A stretch of 64,000 bases of DNA from JBCCMQ01 sp039179985. GTDB taxonomy: Bacteria > Pseudomonadota > Alphaproteobacteria > Rhodobacterales > Rhodobacteraceae. The stretch covers positions 18,963 through 82,962 of the forward strand of contig JBCDED010000004.1 in the NCBI GenBank assembly GCA_039179985.1. Direction: 5' to 3'. Shown here piece after piece: positions 17,728 through 26,046 of the stretch (positions are counted from its first letter, which is position 1; each line of letters starts with the position of its first letter). The notes under the pieces were generated by a model. That model was not told the origin of the DNA. It did no database searches and saw only the letters and a program-made list of their open reading frames with translations. The position numbers and the translations under genes are program-made.

Positions 17728-18288
17728 ATGACCCCCATGGCACTGCGCATTTGTGTTTTCGTCTGTCTGTTTGCCACGCCGCTCGCGGCGCAGGACGCTC
17801 TGTGTCCACCGGCACCTGATATCTCGGCTGAGGCAGAGCCGATCTACCGGGCGCTGAAGGATGCCCCTGACGAGGCGTCGGCCCGCACGCTTTCAAACGA
17901 CCTTTGGGCGCTCTGGACCATTGCGCCGGATCAGTTGGCGCAGGAACTCCTTAACGAGGGCATGGACCGCCGCGCGGCCTATGACTTCGAGGGGGCCATG
18001 ATCGCCTTCGACACGCTCACCGACTACTGCCCGGCCTATGCGGAAGGCTACAACCAGCGGGCATTCGTCCACTACTTGCGGCAGGACTTCGGGTCTGCCC
18101 TGGAGGATCTGGACCGGGTTCTCGCTCTGTCACCGCAGCACATAGGGGCGCTTTCGGGCCGCGCCCTGACCCTGATGGGATTGGGGCGGATGGAGGAGGG
18201 GCAGGCAGCGTTGCGCGGTGCCCTGGCGCTCAATCCATGGTTGCCCGAAAGGGGGTTGCTGATGGGAACGCCCGAAATCGATCTCTAG
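17728..18288 (+). CDS. secreted TPR-repeat protein
   Basis: A 186-residue protein with a signal peptide (ALRICVFVCLFATPLAAQDA, cleavage after the AxA) and two or three TPR-like helical pairs around residues 80-175 (AYDFEGAMIAFDTLTDYCP, YNQRAFVHYLRQDFGSALED, RALTLMGLGRMEEGQAALRG). It is probably periplasmic and mediates protein contacts. ATG at 17728 or 17737 are both possible. It converges with the MarR-like gene, leaving two bases between the stops. Confidence 0.78.
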   Translation: MTPMALRICVFVCLFATPLAAQDALCPPAPDISAEAEPIYRALKDAPDEASARTLSNDLWALWTIAPDQLAQELLNEGMDRRAAYDFEGAMIAFDTLTDYCPAYAEGYNQRAFVHYLRQDFGSALEDLDRVLALSPQHIGALSGRALTLMGLGRMEEGQAALRGALALNPWLPERGLLMGTPEIDL

Positions 18289-18290
18289 GC

Positions 18291-18650
18291 CTAAAGCAGG
18301 GCATTAAGTTCCCTGACCACCGTCTCGCCATCCAGAGTGAGTTGCGTCACGCGCCGCCGCCGGTCCCGTGGGTCCGGCGCAACTGTGATTAGCTGACGCC
18401 CCCCCTGCGGCATGTCATCGGTTCCCTCGGCCCAGTAGTAGGAATTGCGCGACGCAGCGGCTGGCGTGATCCCGACCCATTTGCCGATGTCTCCGGTCGA
18501 CACGCCACCTTCTGTATTCTGGTGCCGGGCAACATAGAGCAACGTCAGAGCAGTGCTAAGCTGAATGGTCTTGTCGAACTCGGACAGACGCGCCAGCGCC
18601 GCAATCAAGCCCGGAATGTTTGGGAAGGGAGTTTCGGTGTTGTCGTTCAC
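18291..18650 (-). CDS. MarR-like winged-helix regulator
   Basis: A protein of about 119 residues with a winged helix: STALTLLYVARH, STGDIGKWVGITPAAASR and a wing (DPRDRRRRVTQLTLDGETVV) typical of MarR proteins. The GTG at 18650 is used; an ATG at 18791 would add a leader encoded by an AT-rich stretch unlike the rest of the gene. A 7-bp inverted repeat upstream could be its operator. Ligand and targets unknown. Confidence 0.68.
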   Translation of the reverse strand: MNDNTETPFPNIPGLIAALARLSEFDKTIQLSTALTLLYVARHQNTEGGVSTGDIGKWVGITPAAASRNSYYWAEGTDDMPQGGRQLITVAPDPRDRRRRVTQLTLDGETVVRELNALL

Positions 18651-19032
18651 GGAAAGCCTCGCGCACTTGTTGAACTCAATGTTTTTTATTTTGTTTGAAA
18701 TATTAAGTGGTTTTTGGGGAAAATTTTTGGCAGAACAGTGAGTTGCCAAATATGCATCACTCTTACCTGTCCGCCCGGCCGGAGTGCCCATCTCGAGTGG
18801 CGCACTGCGGTCACAGCGACCGGACCCGATTGGGGGCCGTATGGAGGCCCGGCAAAACCAATAGCCATCTGAGCGGAACCCGCCCTGGTTTCCCGGACGA
18901 ACGGACGCGAGCGCCCTGGGACGACCGGCGCACCGGACCTAAAATCCTGGTCCGCCATCCGCATTATGCGTTGTTTTCATGGCGTTGTGGCCGTAGTGAG
19001 TTTTCTGGGCCCGATACGGGCTCGGCGCGCTC
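18651..19032. other. 382-bp intergenic region with AT-rich segment and inverted repeat
   Basis: I see no gene here. Bases 18675-18760 are markedly AT-rich against the high-GC surroundings and probably carry the promoter of the MarR-like gene. TTTGGCA at 18726-18732 and TGCCAAA at 18744-18750 form a perfect 7-bp inverted repeat with 11 bp between. The rest to the tRNA has no convincing ORF on either strand. Confidence 0.5.
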
Positions 19033-19118
19033 GCCCGCGTGGTGGAATGGTAGACACAAGAGACTTAAAATCTCTGGGCCGGAAGGCCGTGCCGGTTCGA
19101 GCCCGGCCGCGGGTACCA
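19033..19118 (+). tRNA. tRNA-Leu (UAA anticodon)
   Basis: An 86-nt tRNA with a GCCCGCG acceptor arm pairing to CGCGGGT (one G-U), D-arm GGTGGAATGGTAGACAC, anticodon stem AGAGA/TCTCT around the loop CTTAAAA with UAA at 19066-19068, a long class II variable arm, T-loop GGTTCGAGCCC, and an encoded CCA. The long variable arm and anticodon give leucine. Confidence 0.95.
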
Positions 19119-19408
19119 CGCTTTGACGCTATGGCTGCAGGCCACATTGGAGCGCTGAAGATCGCGAAGATTCACCCGCTTGGCCGGGTTAGGCGCCATT
19201 TCGGCACCAAAACATCAATCCGCGAACCTCTGCCGTCCTTTCGGAATTTTGGCGGTGCAGGTTAGTTGGAAGAACGCCCGCCGCTGAGATCCGGAAGGGC
19301 GCCTGCCGCCTAAATGCTCAATCTACGTTGATGCCTCTGGCCAAGATCAGGGCCACCTTCGACAGCTCCGTCCGGCACCAGGTGGTGGCGGCCAACGCTA
19401 AAGCTGTG
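19119..19408. other. 290-bp stretch without a recognisable gene
   Basis: This lies between the tRNA and the end of the peroxidase gene on the other strand. No ORF with a ribosome site, no integrase and no repeat of the tRNA 3' end were seen, so there is no sign that the tRNA served as an integration site inside this window. Confidence 0.4.
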
Positions 19409-20749
19409 TCAGTCAACGGGCAGGCCGCTTGGTACCGCTTCGGGGCGTCCCAGCGGGCGGGTGTCCGCCGTCGCTCCAGTCAAAGCATGAAGAAACGCCT
19501 CTATCGCAATGATATCGCTTTCGGGCAGCGGGCGCGGCGCGATGTCGAGCGCCTGTTCCTGCCGCGCCATTTCCCTGCGGTCGGCCTGAATCACGAAATC
19601 GGCGGCTGCGAGCCAGGGCACTTCGGGGAGTTTTGCATCTTCCTGCTGCCAGGCAGCGCGGCTTTCTAGCGGGTCAAGGTGGTGCCGGATCATTCCCGAA
19701 AGCGCGCTGTAGGCGCCATTGTGCCCGTAGGGTGCTGTCAGCGCGACATTGCGCAGGGGCAGGGTGCGGAAGCGGTAGGCGTCGGCCAGATCGTCGCTTT
19801 CGCCCATCCGGCCTACGTCGCGGGCATATGGGTCGAAGCGGCGGGTGCGGCCCGGGCCAAAGGCAGGCAGGCCGATGGCGTGGAACTGGTGGTCGGTGAA
19901 CAGCGGCCCGGAATGGCAGTCGGCGCAGCCCGCGGCGCCATAAAAAAGTTCCATACCGTGCATCTGAAGCGGCGAAAGCGCGGTCTTGTCGCCTGCTATA
20001 TAGGCGTCAAACGGACTGTCATGATTGGCCCATTCGCGCCCCATGAAGGCTGCGAGCGCATTGGCAATCTCGACAATCGTCACGTCCTCGGGCCGGTCGA
20101 CAGTGTCGAAGGCCTCAACGAAAAGCGCCCCGTATTCAGGGAGCGTCCGCACCCTTTGGGCAATGATGGGCCATGCCGCGTCGATACGGTCGTTCACGGC
20201 GCCTGCCACATCATTTTCGCCTTTGTTGCCTGCCATTTCGAAAGCTGCGGTCATGGGAAAGACGGCTTGGGCGGCCAGGATCGTTTCCAGCCCCTCGGGA
20301 AGCCATTCTTCGGCAGGTGAATTGAAGCCGTTGCCATAAAGATCGCTGATCGACAGACGCCCGTCATGGAAAAGGACCTCGACATCCTTGTGCCCGAGGT
20401 TCCAGAGCGCGGGGGCGTGCCGGGGCACCCGTTTGGCGATGCGGTCGGCGCCCGTTCCGGGTGTGCGATCCGGGCCCAATCCTTCCCCGCCTTCGCCAAT
20501 TCCCAGGCTGACACCATCGCCCGAGCCAAAATCGTGGTGGTGGCAGGTGCCACAACTGATATTGCGGTTTCCCGACAGGATCTTATCGTAGAAGAGAAGC
20601 TGACCGATCCTGGCCTGGTCCGGATCGAAAGCATGGAAATCGGACGGGGTAATCGGCTCCGGCAACTCCGCCTTGACGGGGGCTGCAGCGACACCCGAGA
20701 GACAGAGGGTCACGAACGAGGCGAGAACGAGATGAGACAGCTTTTTCAT
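19409..20749 (-). CDS. di-haem cytochrome c peroxidase / MauG family protein
   Basis: A 446-residue exported protein with a signal peptide (MKKLSHLVLASFVTLCLSG) and two c-type haem sites, CGTCHH near residue 70 and CADCH near residue 285. Family motifs include IGQLLFYDKILSGNRNISC, VPRHAPALWNLG and RTLPLRNVALTAPYGHNGAY. The protein acts in the periplasm, either reducing hydrogen peroxide or, as MauG does, modifying a partner. No methylamine dehydrogenase genes are near. Its start overlaps the divergent Sel1 gene by 18 bp. Confidence 0.88.
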   Translation of the reverse strand: MKKLSHLVLASFVTLCLSGVAAAPVKAELPEPITPSDFHAFDPDQARIGQLLFYDKILSGNRNISCGTCHHHDFGSGDGVSLGIGEGGEGLGPDRTPGTGADRIAKRVPRHAPALWNLGHKDVEVLFHDGRLSISDLYGNGFNSPAEEWLPEGLETILAAQAVFPMTAAFEMAGNKGENDVAGAVNDRIDAAWPIIAQRVRTLPEYGALFVEAFDTVDRPEDVTIVEIANALAAFMGREWANHDSPFDAYIAGDKTALSPLQMHGMELFYGAAGCADCHSGPLFTDHQFHAIGLPAFGPGRTRRFDPYARDVGRMGESDDLADAYRFRTLPLRNVALTAPYGHNGAYSALSGMIRHHLDPLESRAAWQQEDAKLPEVPWLAAADFVIQADRREMARQEQALDIAPRPLPESDIIAIEAFLHALTGATADTRPLGRPEAVPSGLPVD

Positions 20750-21217
20750 GGGGCGATTTTGGCGCTATTCGCCTTTCATGCAAGCCCTGCCTTGGCCGAA
20801 ATCGAGGAAGCCCGCGATTTGATGGAAACCGGTCAGTTTGTCGAAGCGCGCGAAGCCCTTTGGCCCGCCGCCCGGTCGGGCAATGCGGATGCCGAAGAAC
20901 TGATTGGTGTGATGTACGCCTTGGGCCTCGGTGTCGAGCAGGACTATGAACGCGCCTTCGAATGGTACCTGCGCGCCTCTATGAAAGGTCACCCCGGCGC
21001 GCAGTCTGGGGTCGGCTGGTATTACGAAGAGGGGCTTGGCATGCCCACACCCGATCTTGTCCGCGCCTACATGTGGTATACGCTCTCGGCCATCGGCGGC
21101 GATCCGGACGCGGCAATCAGCCTTGAAGAAGTCGTCAAGAAGATGGATCAGGACCAGATCGACCGGGCCCTCGTTCTGGTGAACGACTACAAGGCCTGGA
21201 TGTACCCCTTCCGGTGA
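20732..21217 (+). CDS. exported Sel1-repeat protein
   Basis: A 161-residue protein with a signal peptide (MRQLFHGAILALFAFHASPA, then LAEIEE) and two or three Sel1-like repeats (AEELIGVMYALGLGVEQDYE, AQSGVGWYYEEGLGMP, AYMWYTLSAIGGDPDA). Such repeats bind proteins in the periplasm. The ATG at 20732 lies inside the first codons of the divergent peroxidase, so the two genes overlap head to head. The HAD gene follows 7 bp later. Confidence 0.8.
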   Translation: MRQLFHGAILALFAFHASPALAEIEEARDLMETGQFVEAREALWPAARSGNADAEELIGVMYALGLGVEQDYERAFEWYLRASMKGHPGAQSGVGWYYEEGLGMPTPDLVRAYMWYTLSAIGGDPDAAISLEEVVKKMDQDQIDRALVLVNDYKAWMYPFR

Positions 21218-21224
21218 CCCCACT

Positions 21225-21932
21225 ATGACCCAGCCCCGGGCCCTCCTCTTCGATGTCTTCGGCACTGTGGTCGACTGGCGCAAGTCCATTATGGGCAACC
21301 TTGAACGGTTCTTCCGATCCCGCGGCGTTCCGGGCGACTGGGAAGCCTTTGCCGCTGAGTGGCGTGCGCTCTACCAGCCCGCCATGGCAGCGGTGCGGGA
21401 AGGACGGCGGGACTACGTGATCCTCGATGTCCTGCACCGCGAGAACCTGGATGCCGTGCTGGCAAAACGCGACCTCGGCGGGCTGAACGAGGCCGAGAAG
21501 AACCAACTCAACGCCCTGTGGCACCGCCTTGATCCCTGGCCGGACAGTGCTGAAGGTCTGCGCCAGTTGCGCGAAAAGCATGTCGTGGCCGCCCTGTCGA
21601 ACGGGAACATCGGGATGATGGCCAATGTGGCGCGGCACGGCGATCTGAGGTGGGACGCGATCCTTGGCGCCGATATCGCGCGGGACTTCAAACCGAAGCC
21701 CGCGGTCTACCTGCGCGCGGCGGAAGCCCTGGGGCTGCGCCCCGGTGAGTGCATGATGGTGGCTGCCCACAATGAGGATCTCGCCGCCGCCCGGGCGCTT
21801 GGCCTGGCAACGGCATTCATCCTGCGCGCCGACGAACACGGGCCCGGGCAGACCACCGATCTGGCCCCGGCCCAGGACTGGGACGTGGTGACCGACAGCC
21901 TGACGGGTCTGGCGGCGCGGCTCGCTGCCTAG
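21225..21932 (+). CDS. haloacid dehalogenase type II family hydrolase
   Basis: A 235-residue HAD hydrolase. The nucleophile motif is LLFDVFGTVVDWR (Asp10), motif II is ALSNGNIG, the lysine is in FKPKPAVYLRAAEALGL and the last motif is MVAAHNEDLAAARALGL. This is the L-2-haloacid dehalogenase subgroup, whose members also act on phosphates. Its last 4 bp overlap the end of the convergent PhyH gene. Substrate unknown. Confidence 0.85.
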   Translation: MTQPRALLFDVFGTVVDWRKSIMGNLERFFRSRGVPGDWEAFAAEWRALYQPAMAAVREGRRDYVILDVLHRENLDAVLAKRDLGGLNEAEKNQLNALWHRLDPWPDSAEGLRQLREKHVVAALSNGNIGMMANVARHGDLRWDAILGADIARDFKPKPAVYLRAAEALGLRPGECMMVAAHNEDLAAARALGLATAFILRADEHGPGQTTDLAPAQDWDVVTDSLTGLAARLAA

Positions 21933-22639
21933 GCGGTGACGCTGGCAGCGACCGGGCGTGCGAAACGCTTCGGTTGCCCTGTTCCGGGGTCGATGATTGG
22001 TTCAACAGAATACTGGCAGACATAGGCGCGCCGGGGTTTATCCGTCGAGTTCGGGCCCGAGCGGTGCAGCGTCAGGCTTGAAAAGGCGACCACTGTGCCC
22101 GCGGAACAAACCATGGGCACGCCGCTTGCATCGCCGAAGTAGCCGTTCAATTCGTTCGTTGCGTCCTGCCATTCATGGGGGTCGAGGTCCGGGTGCTGGT
22201 CCAGATCGCGCGGTAACAGGTAAACACAGCCGTTTTCCACGGTGGTGTCGTCAAGCGCGATCCAGACTGTCAGGTAGGCCTTGTGATCAAAGCCCACATA
22301 GGCCCCGTCCTGATGCCAGGCGAAGCTCGCGCCCTTGCCGGCGCCTTTCACCACGAATTGTTCGTTGAAGAGATAGCTGTCGCAACCCAGGCAGTCGCGG
22401 ATTACGTGGTCCATGGTCTGACCCAGAACGAAGGATTCAAGACCGGGAAACTCGGCGTGGCGGTGGCGCAGGAAGCGTCGCGCGTCGCCCAGACCGATCT
22501 TGTGCAGTCCCGCGCCACCATCCTGTGGCGGTTCGCGGAGCAGCGCGTCGCAGCTTTTTTGCAGGGTCTGCAACTCCTCTGCGCTCAACGCGTTCTCAAA
22601 GATGGCGTAGCCATTTTTCCGAAACTCGGTGGTGCCCAT
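21929..22639 (-). CDS. PhyH-family Fe(II)/2-oxoglutarate dioxygenase (second copy)
   Basis: A 236-residue PhyH dioxygenase, unrelated in context to the one at 7264. It has FAWHQDGAYVGFD with the H-x-D iron ligands and LHRSGPNSTDKPRRAY with the distal histidine and the 2-oxoglutarate arginine. ATG at 22639 is backed by GGGAGGAC five bases upstream. It is divergent from an AraC regulator with repeated half-sites between them, so it is probably an inducible small-molecule hydroxylase. Substrate unknown. Confidence 0.82.
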   Translation of the reverse strand: MGTTEFRKNGYAIFENALSAEELQTLQKSCDALLREPPQDGGAGLHKIGLGDARRFLRHRHAEFPGLESFVLGQTMDHVIRDCLGCDSYLFNEQFVVKGAGKGASFAWHQDGAYVGFDHKAYLTVWIALDDTTVENGCVYLLPRDLDQHPDLDPHEWQDATNELNGYFGDASGVPMVCSAGTVVAFSSLTLHRSGPNSTDKPRRAYVCQYSVEPIIDPGTGQPKRFARPVAASVTA

Positions 22640-22661
22640 AATGTCCTCCCGCAAGGTTTAA

Positions 22662-22721
22662 ACATTGCAGTACATCTCATGAGAGCCTTGTGTCTTTCCA
22701 AAATTTCGCCATTACATTGCA
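22662..22721. promoter_or_regulatory. pair of direct repeats ACATTGCA between divergent PhyH and AraC genes
   Basis: ACATTGCA occurs at 22662-22669 and again at 22714-22721, 52 bp apart (five helical turns) and in the same orientation. Each is followed by a related GTA/TGTA extension. This is the arrangement of AraC-family half-sites that can loop DNA. The second copy ends 3 bp before the AraC start codon. Confidence 0.5.
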
Positions 22722-22724
22722 TGT

Positions 22725-23546
22725 ATGACCAATCGCGCTCCGCATCCCGATGTCGTGCCGCCGCCGGGCGGTCTGTGCTGGCGGCGCTCGGCGCGCAGGC
22801 GGTACGGGTCCGGACCCGAAGCCCATGCCGAACTCGTGGTTCTTCTGGGGTTGAGGGGCGAGGCGCAGTATCTTCTGGATGGCCGGGTCTACGGCGTGCA
22901 ACAGGGCACGCTGCTTTGGGCCTTCGCGGGGCAGGCCCATGTCCTTCTGAGCGACAGCGCCGATTTTGACATGTGGGTGTTCCTCATCTCGGCCCGCGTC
23001 CATGGCGGGTCGGAAGAGGGTTTGCCGCCCTTGACCGTTTCCGAAGCCGGGGCCGCAACGCCCCGCGTGGTGTCAGGCGCCGCGACGCACGCCTTGTCAA
23101 CACTCGCGGCTGAGGTGCAGGCGGCACCCGCGCCAGATGTGCGCGCAACGGGCTTGCGCTGGTGGCTGGCGCGCGCCTGGGCCTATTGGCACGACGCCGA
23201 AGACAGCGCCTCGCGCAGCGTACACCCGGCCGTGGGCTGGGCCGCGCGGCTGATCCGCGACGACCCGGCCCAGAGCCTGGCGGCTGTCGCGCGCGCATCC
23301 GGGCTGTCGCCGGGGCGCCTCTCGGCGGTCTTCAAACGCGAAACGGGGCAGAGCCTTGTAGAGTACCGGAGCGAACAGCGTTTGGGCCGGGTGGAAGCGG
23401 CAATGGCGGCGGGCGAACGCAGCCTGACGCGGGCCGCCCTTGAGGCGGGGTTCGGCAGCTACACACAGTTCTACAGGGCACATGTGGCGCGCCGGGGGAC
23501 TGGCCCGCGCGCGGCCTTGAAGCCGTCCGGTTTGACTGGGGTTTGA
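22725..23546 (+). CDS. AraC-family transcriptional regulator
   Basis: A 273-residue regulator with an N-terminal cupin-like sensing domain (LVVLLGLRGEAQYLLDGRVY) and a C-terminal pair of helix-turn-helices: QSLAAVARASGLSPGRLSAV then FKRETGQSLVEYRSEQRLGR and AALEAGFGSYTQFYRAHVAR. It is divergent from the PhyH dioxygenase and probably activates it. No clear ribosome site precedes the ATG because a putative operator fills that position. Confidence 0.85.
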   Translation: MTNRAPHPDVVPPPGGLCWRRSARRRYGSGPEAHAELVVLLGLRGEAQYLLDGRVYGVQQGTLLWAFAGQAHVLLSDSADFDMWVFLISARVHGGSEEGLPPLTVSEAGAATPRVVSGAATHALSTLAAEVQAAPAPDVRATGLRWWLARAWAYWHDAEDSASRSVHPAVGWAARLIRDDPAQSLAAVARASGLSPGRLSAVFKRETGQSLVEYRSEQRLGRVEAAMAAGERSLTRAALEAGFGSYTQFYRAHVARRGTGPRAALKPSGLTGV

Positions 23547-23577
23547 AAGGCGCCGCCGATTGCGGGATAGGTAGGGT

Positions 23578-24561
23578 ATGGGCGTTCACTCGACACCGGG
23601 ATCGCATGGCCGGGTTCTTCTTTTCGGCGCGACGGGGACTATCGGGCGCGCCGCCCTGGAAGCATTGCGCGCGCGCAACTGGGATGTGGTTTGCCTGGTG
23701 CGACCGGGCACGGACTCCGGCGCGCTGCCCGGGGTCGATGTCAGACCCGTCGACTTTTCGGACCCGGGCGACATTGAGCGGGGTGGAATCCGCGGCGAGA
23801 CCTTCGATGCCGCCGTCTCCTGCATGGCTTCGCGCACGGGCGTGCCCACCGATGCCTGGGCCGTGGACCACGACGCGCAGCAGGTGGCATTGGCTGCAGC
23901 GCAGGGGGCAGGTGCGGCCCACTTCGTTCTTCTGTCCGCGATTTGCGTGCAGAAACCCAAACTCGCCTGCCAGCACGCGAAGCTCGCCTTCGAGGCAGCG
24001 TTGCAAAACGCGGGGATCGGGTACTCGATTGTCCGGCCCACGGCCTATTTCAAATCCCTCTCCGGACAGATTGGCCGCGTAGAAAGCGGCAAGCCCTATC
24101 TAGTCTTTGGCGATGGCCGCCTGACGGCCTGCAAACCCATCAGCGACCGAGATCTCGGGGTCTATCTGGCCGAGTGTCTCGACCGGCAGGACCGCGCTGG
24201 CCGTATCCTGCCCATCGGTGGACCAGGCCCGGCGATCACGCCGCGCGCGCAGGCGGACCACCTTTTCAAGGCCGCAGTCAAGCCGCCCCGGTTTCGCAGC
24301 GTGCCACCGGGATTTCTGAAAGCCGTGGCGGCTGGTCTTCAGGGGGCAGGCGTTCTTTCGGGCCGCGCGCGCGATAGGGCAGAGCTTGCGCGTATCGGGC
24401 ACTACTATGCCACGGAATCGATGCTGCTCTGGGACGCCGCTGCCGGGCGATACGACGCGGATGCCACGCCGGAAACGGGCAGCGATACGCTCTTTGAGTT
24501 TTATGACCGGGTGCTTGCGGGGACGGCAAAGGTCGATCTTGGCGATCACGCGGTCTTCTGA
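23578..24561 (+). CDS. bciA: divinyl chlorophyllide a 8-vinyl-reductase
   Basis: A 327-residue NAD(P)-binding SDR-like reductase of (bacterio)chlorophyll biosynthesis that reduces the C8 vinyl group. The Rossmann motif is LLFGATGTIGRAAL. Strong family signatures are SAICVQKPKLACQHAKLAFE, SIVRPTAYFKSLSGQI, YLVFGDGRLTACKPISDRDL, LPIGGPGPAITPR and the C-terminal LGDHAVF. No other photosynthesis gene is in the window, as in other Rhodobacterales where bciA lies apart from the photosynthesis cluster. Confidence 0.92.
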   Translation: MGVHSTPGSHGRVLLFGATGTIGRAALEALRARNWDVVCLVRPGTDSGALPGVDVRPVDFSDPGDIERGGIRGETFDAAVSCMASRTGVPTDAWAVDHDAQQVALAAAQGAGAAHFVLLSAICVQKPKLACQHAKLAFEAALQNAGIGYSIVRPTAYFKSLSGQIGRVESGKPYLVFGDGRLTACKPISDRDLGVYLAECLDRQDRAGRILPIGGPGPAITPRAQADHLFKAAVKPPRFRSVPPGFLKAVAAGLQGAGVLSGRARDRAELARIGHYYATESMLLWDAAAGRYDADATPETGSDTLFEFYDRVLAGTAKVDLGDHAVF

Positions 24562-24585
24562 GCGCAACCAGTCCTTGGGTGTGAC

Positions 24586-24858
24586 CTACGGGCTGTGGAG
24601 CCCGGCGCAAATCATTAACACGGGACCCAGCCATTCGACCCGCGCGAGCGTGCGCTCGGCATTGTCCTTGAGGCGCGAAAACAAACTGTAGGCACCAGCG
24701 ACCGCCACCGCGACGAGCATCCCCTGGGCGATCAGACCGGCGACGTTCGTATGCCGCCGCCCCCCCGTTGGCGTGAGAGCGAGCATCATCAGAAGGTTGT
24801 CGACGTTGGCGGCTGCAAAGGCAAAGGCGACCGGCAAACGGACTCCGGTGGCAAGCAC
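24586..24858 (-). pseudogene. N-terminal part of a CadD/LysE-like membrane transporter
   Basis: A 90-residue hydrophobic ORF from a GTG. FAFAAANVDNLLMMLAL resembles the opening helix of cadmium-resistance (CadD-type) transporters, followed by GLIAQGMLVAVAVAGAYSL and LGPVLMICAGL. CadD proteins are about 200 residues in two repeats; this keeps only the first and then stops 24 bp before the end of bciA. I read it as a truncated relic, though a short working protein cannot be excluded. Confidence 0.45.
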
Positions 24859-24900
24859 GGTGGCCTTGTTCCTTGGGCAGGGAACTGCTTGTCAACAGGA

Positions 24901-24926
24901 AAGGGGCGCCGATTGCGGCGCCCCTT
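24901..24926 (-). terminator. rho-independent terminator of the TRAP operon
   Basis: AAGGGGCGCC (24901-24910) and GGCGCCCCTT (24917-24926) form a perfect 10-bp stem with a 6-nt loop, 24 bp past the dctP stop on the minus strand. Read on that strand the hairpin ends in CCCCTTTCC, a weak T-tract. Confidence 0.75.
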
Positions 24927-24949
24927 CGTAAGTACATATTGCGTGCGGC

Positions 24950-26014
24950 TTACTGTGTTTCTGCGTCGCGCACGGCGTTGATCTGCGCCTCGGCCTCTTC
25001 AACGGACTGGGTTAGAGCGTCAAAGATCGCTTCGCCACCGTCTACGTTCGATTTGAACCAGTCGTAGACCGGCGCGGCCGAGTCCTTAAACGCGGCCTTT
25101 TCTTCGGGCGTTGGCACGTAGATGTCACCGCCGCCAGCTGCGAAGTCCTGATAGGCCTGGATCGACTTTCGCTTAGGCGAGGCGAAAGTCGCCTGCTGGA
25201 GCTGGTAGAAACCGTCCACGATCACGCGGCGCAGTTCCGGCGGCATGGACATGAAGCGTTCGTTGTTCATAAACCACAGGGCGCCCATATAGGCGTGTCC
25301 GTCCAGCGTGATGTACTGCAGGCCGGCATCGGGGAACTTCATGCCCATGATGTCGGTGATGCCGTTCTTGGAACCTTCGACGACGCCGGTCTGGAACGAG
25401 GTGAAAAGCTCGGGCCAGGGGATCGGCGTGGGCGAGGCGTCAAGCGCGCGAACCAGTTCCTGGGGCAGGTCGGCGACCACGGTGCGGATCTTGAGGCCCG
25501 CAAGGTCGTCGGGGCCCTGCACACGGCGCTGCGTGTTGGCGAAGTTGCGCCAGCCGCCGGTGTTGCCGATGGTCATCAGCCGCACGAGGCCGCCGGTGCC
25601 TTCCAGCGTCATTTCCTGCATTTTCTGCGTGAAAGCCGAACCGTTTGCCATGGCCATCTCGGCCACGCGGTCGTCCGCCATCAGATAGGGCAGGTCGAGG
25701 ACCTGGACAAAAGGCAGGGCGTTGGCGGCACCGCCCGAGGTCGAGATCACGATGTCGATGGCGCCGTCGGCGACCCCGGCAAGGCATTCCGACCCGTTCG
25801 AGCAAAGCTGCGTGCCGATGAAGAGCTCAACTTCGATGGCGCCGTTGGAGGCCTGTTCGACGTAGTTCTTAAAGACGATGAGGCCGTCATAGTCCTCGTC
25901 GTTTTCGTTGGAGTTTGCCGTGGCACGAAGTTTGAAGTCCTGCGCCGCAGCCGCCAGCGGTGCGCCCGCCAGCATCGTCGCGATCATCAGCGACTTGAGG
26001 GTTCCCTTCAGCAT
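24950..26014 (-). CDS. TRAP transporter solute-binding protein (DctP family)
   Basis: A 354-residue periplasmic binding protein with the signal peptide MLKGTLKSLMIATMLAGAPL ending AAAAQD. Family features are LRATANSNENDEDYDGLIVF, LRIRTVVADLP-like AGLKIRTVVADLPQE containing the conserved arginine that binds the substrate's acid group, and WPELFTSFQTGVVEGSKNG. It captures an organic acid or sulfonate for the DctQM permease encoded just upstream. GGGAGG precedes the ATG. It is the last gene of the monooxygenase operon and is followed by a hairpin terminator. Confidence 0.9.
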   Translation of the reverse strand: MLKGTLKSLMIATMLAGAPLAAAAQDFKLRATANSNENDEDYDGLIVFKNYVEQASNGAIEVELFIGTQLCSNGSECLAGVADGAIDIVISTSGGAANALPFVQVLDLPYLMADDRVAEMAMANGSAFTQKMQEMTLEGTGGLVRLMTIGNTGGWRNFANTQRRVQGPDDLAGLKIRTVVADLPQELVRALDASPTPIPWPELFTSFQTGVVEGSKNGITDIMGMKFPDAGLQYITLDGHAYMGALWFMNNERFMSMPPELRRVIVDGFYQLQQATFASPKRKSIQAYQDFAAGGGDIYVPTPEEKAAFKDSAAPVYDWFKSNVDGGEAIFDALTQSVEEAEAQINAVRDAETQ

Positions 26015-26046
26015 TATTTACCTCCCTTGGGTTCTTTGCATTCGGG

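Noticed and set aside
19033..19408. tRNA-Leu as an integration site for a genomic island
   Set aside because: No integrase gene and no repeat of the tRNA 3' end was found in the following sequence.
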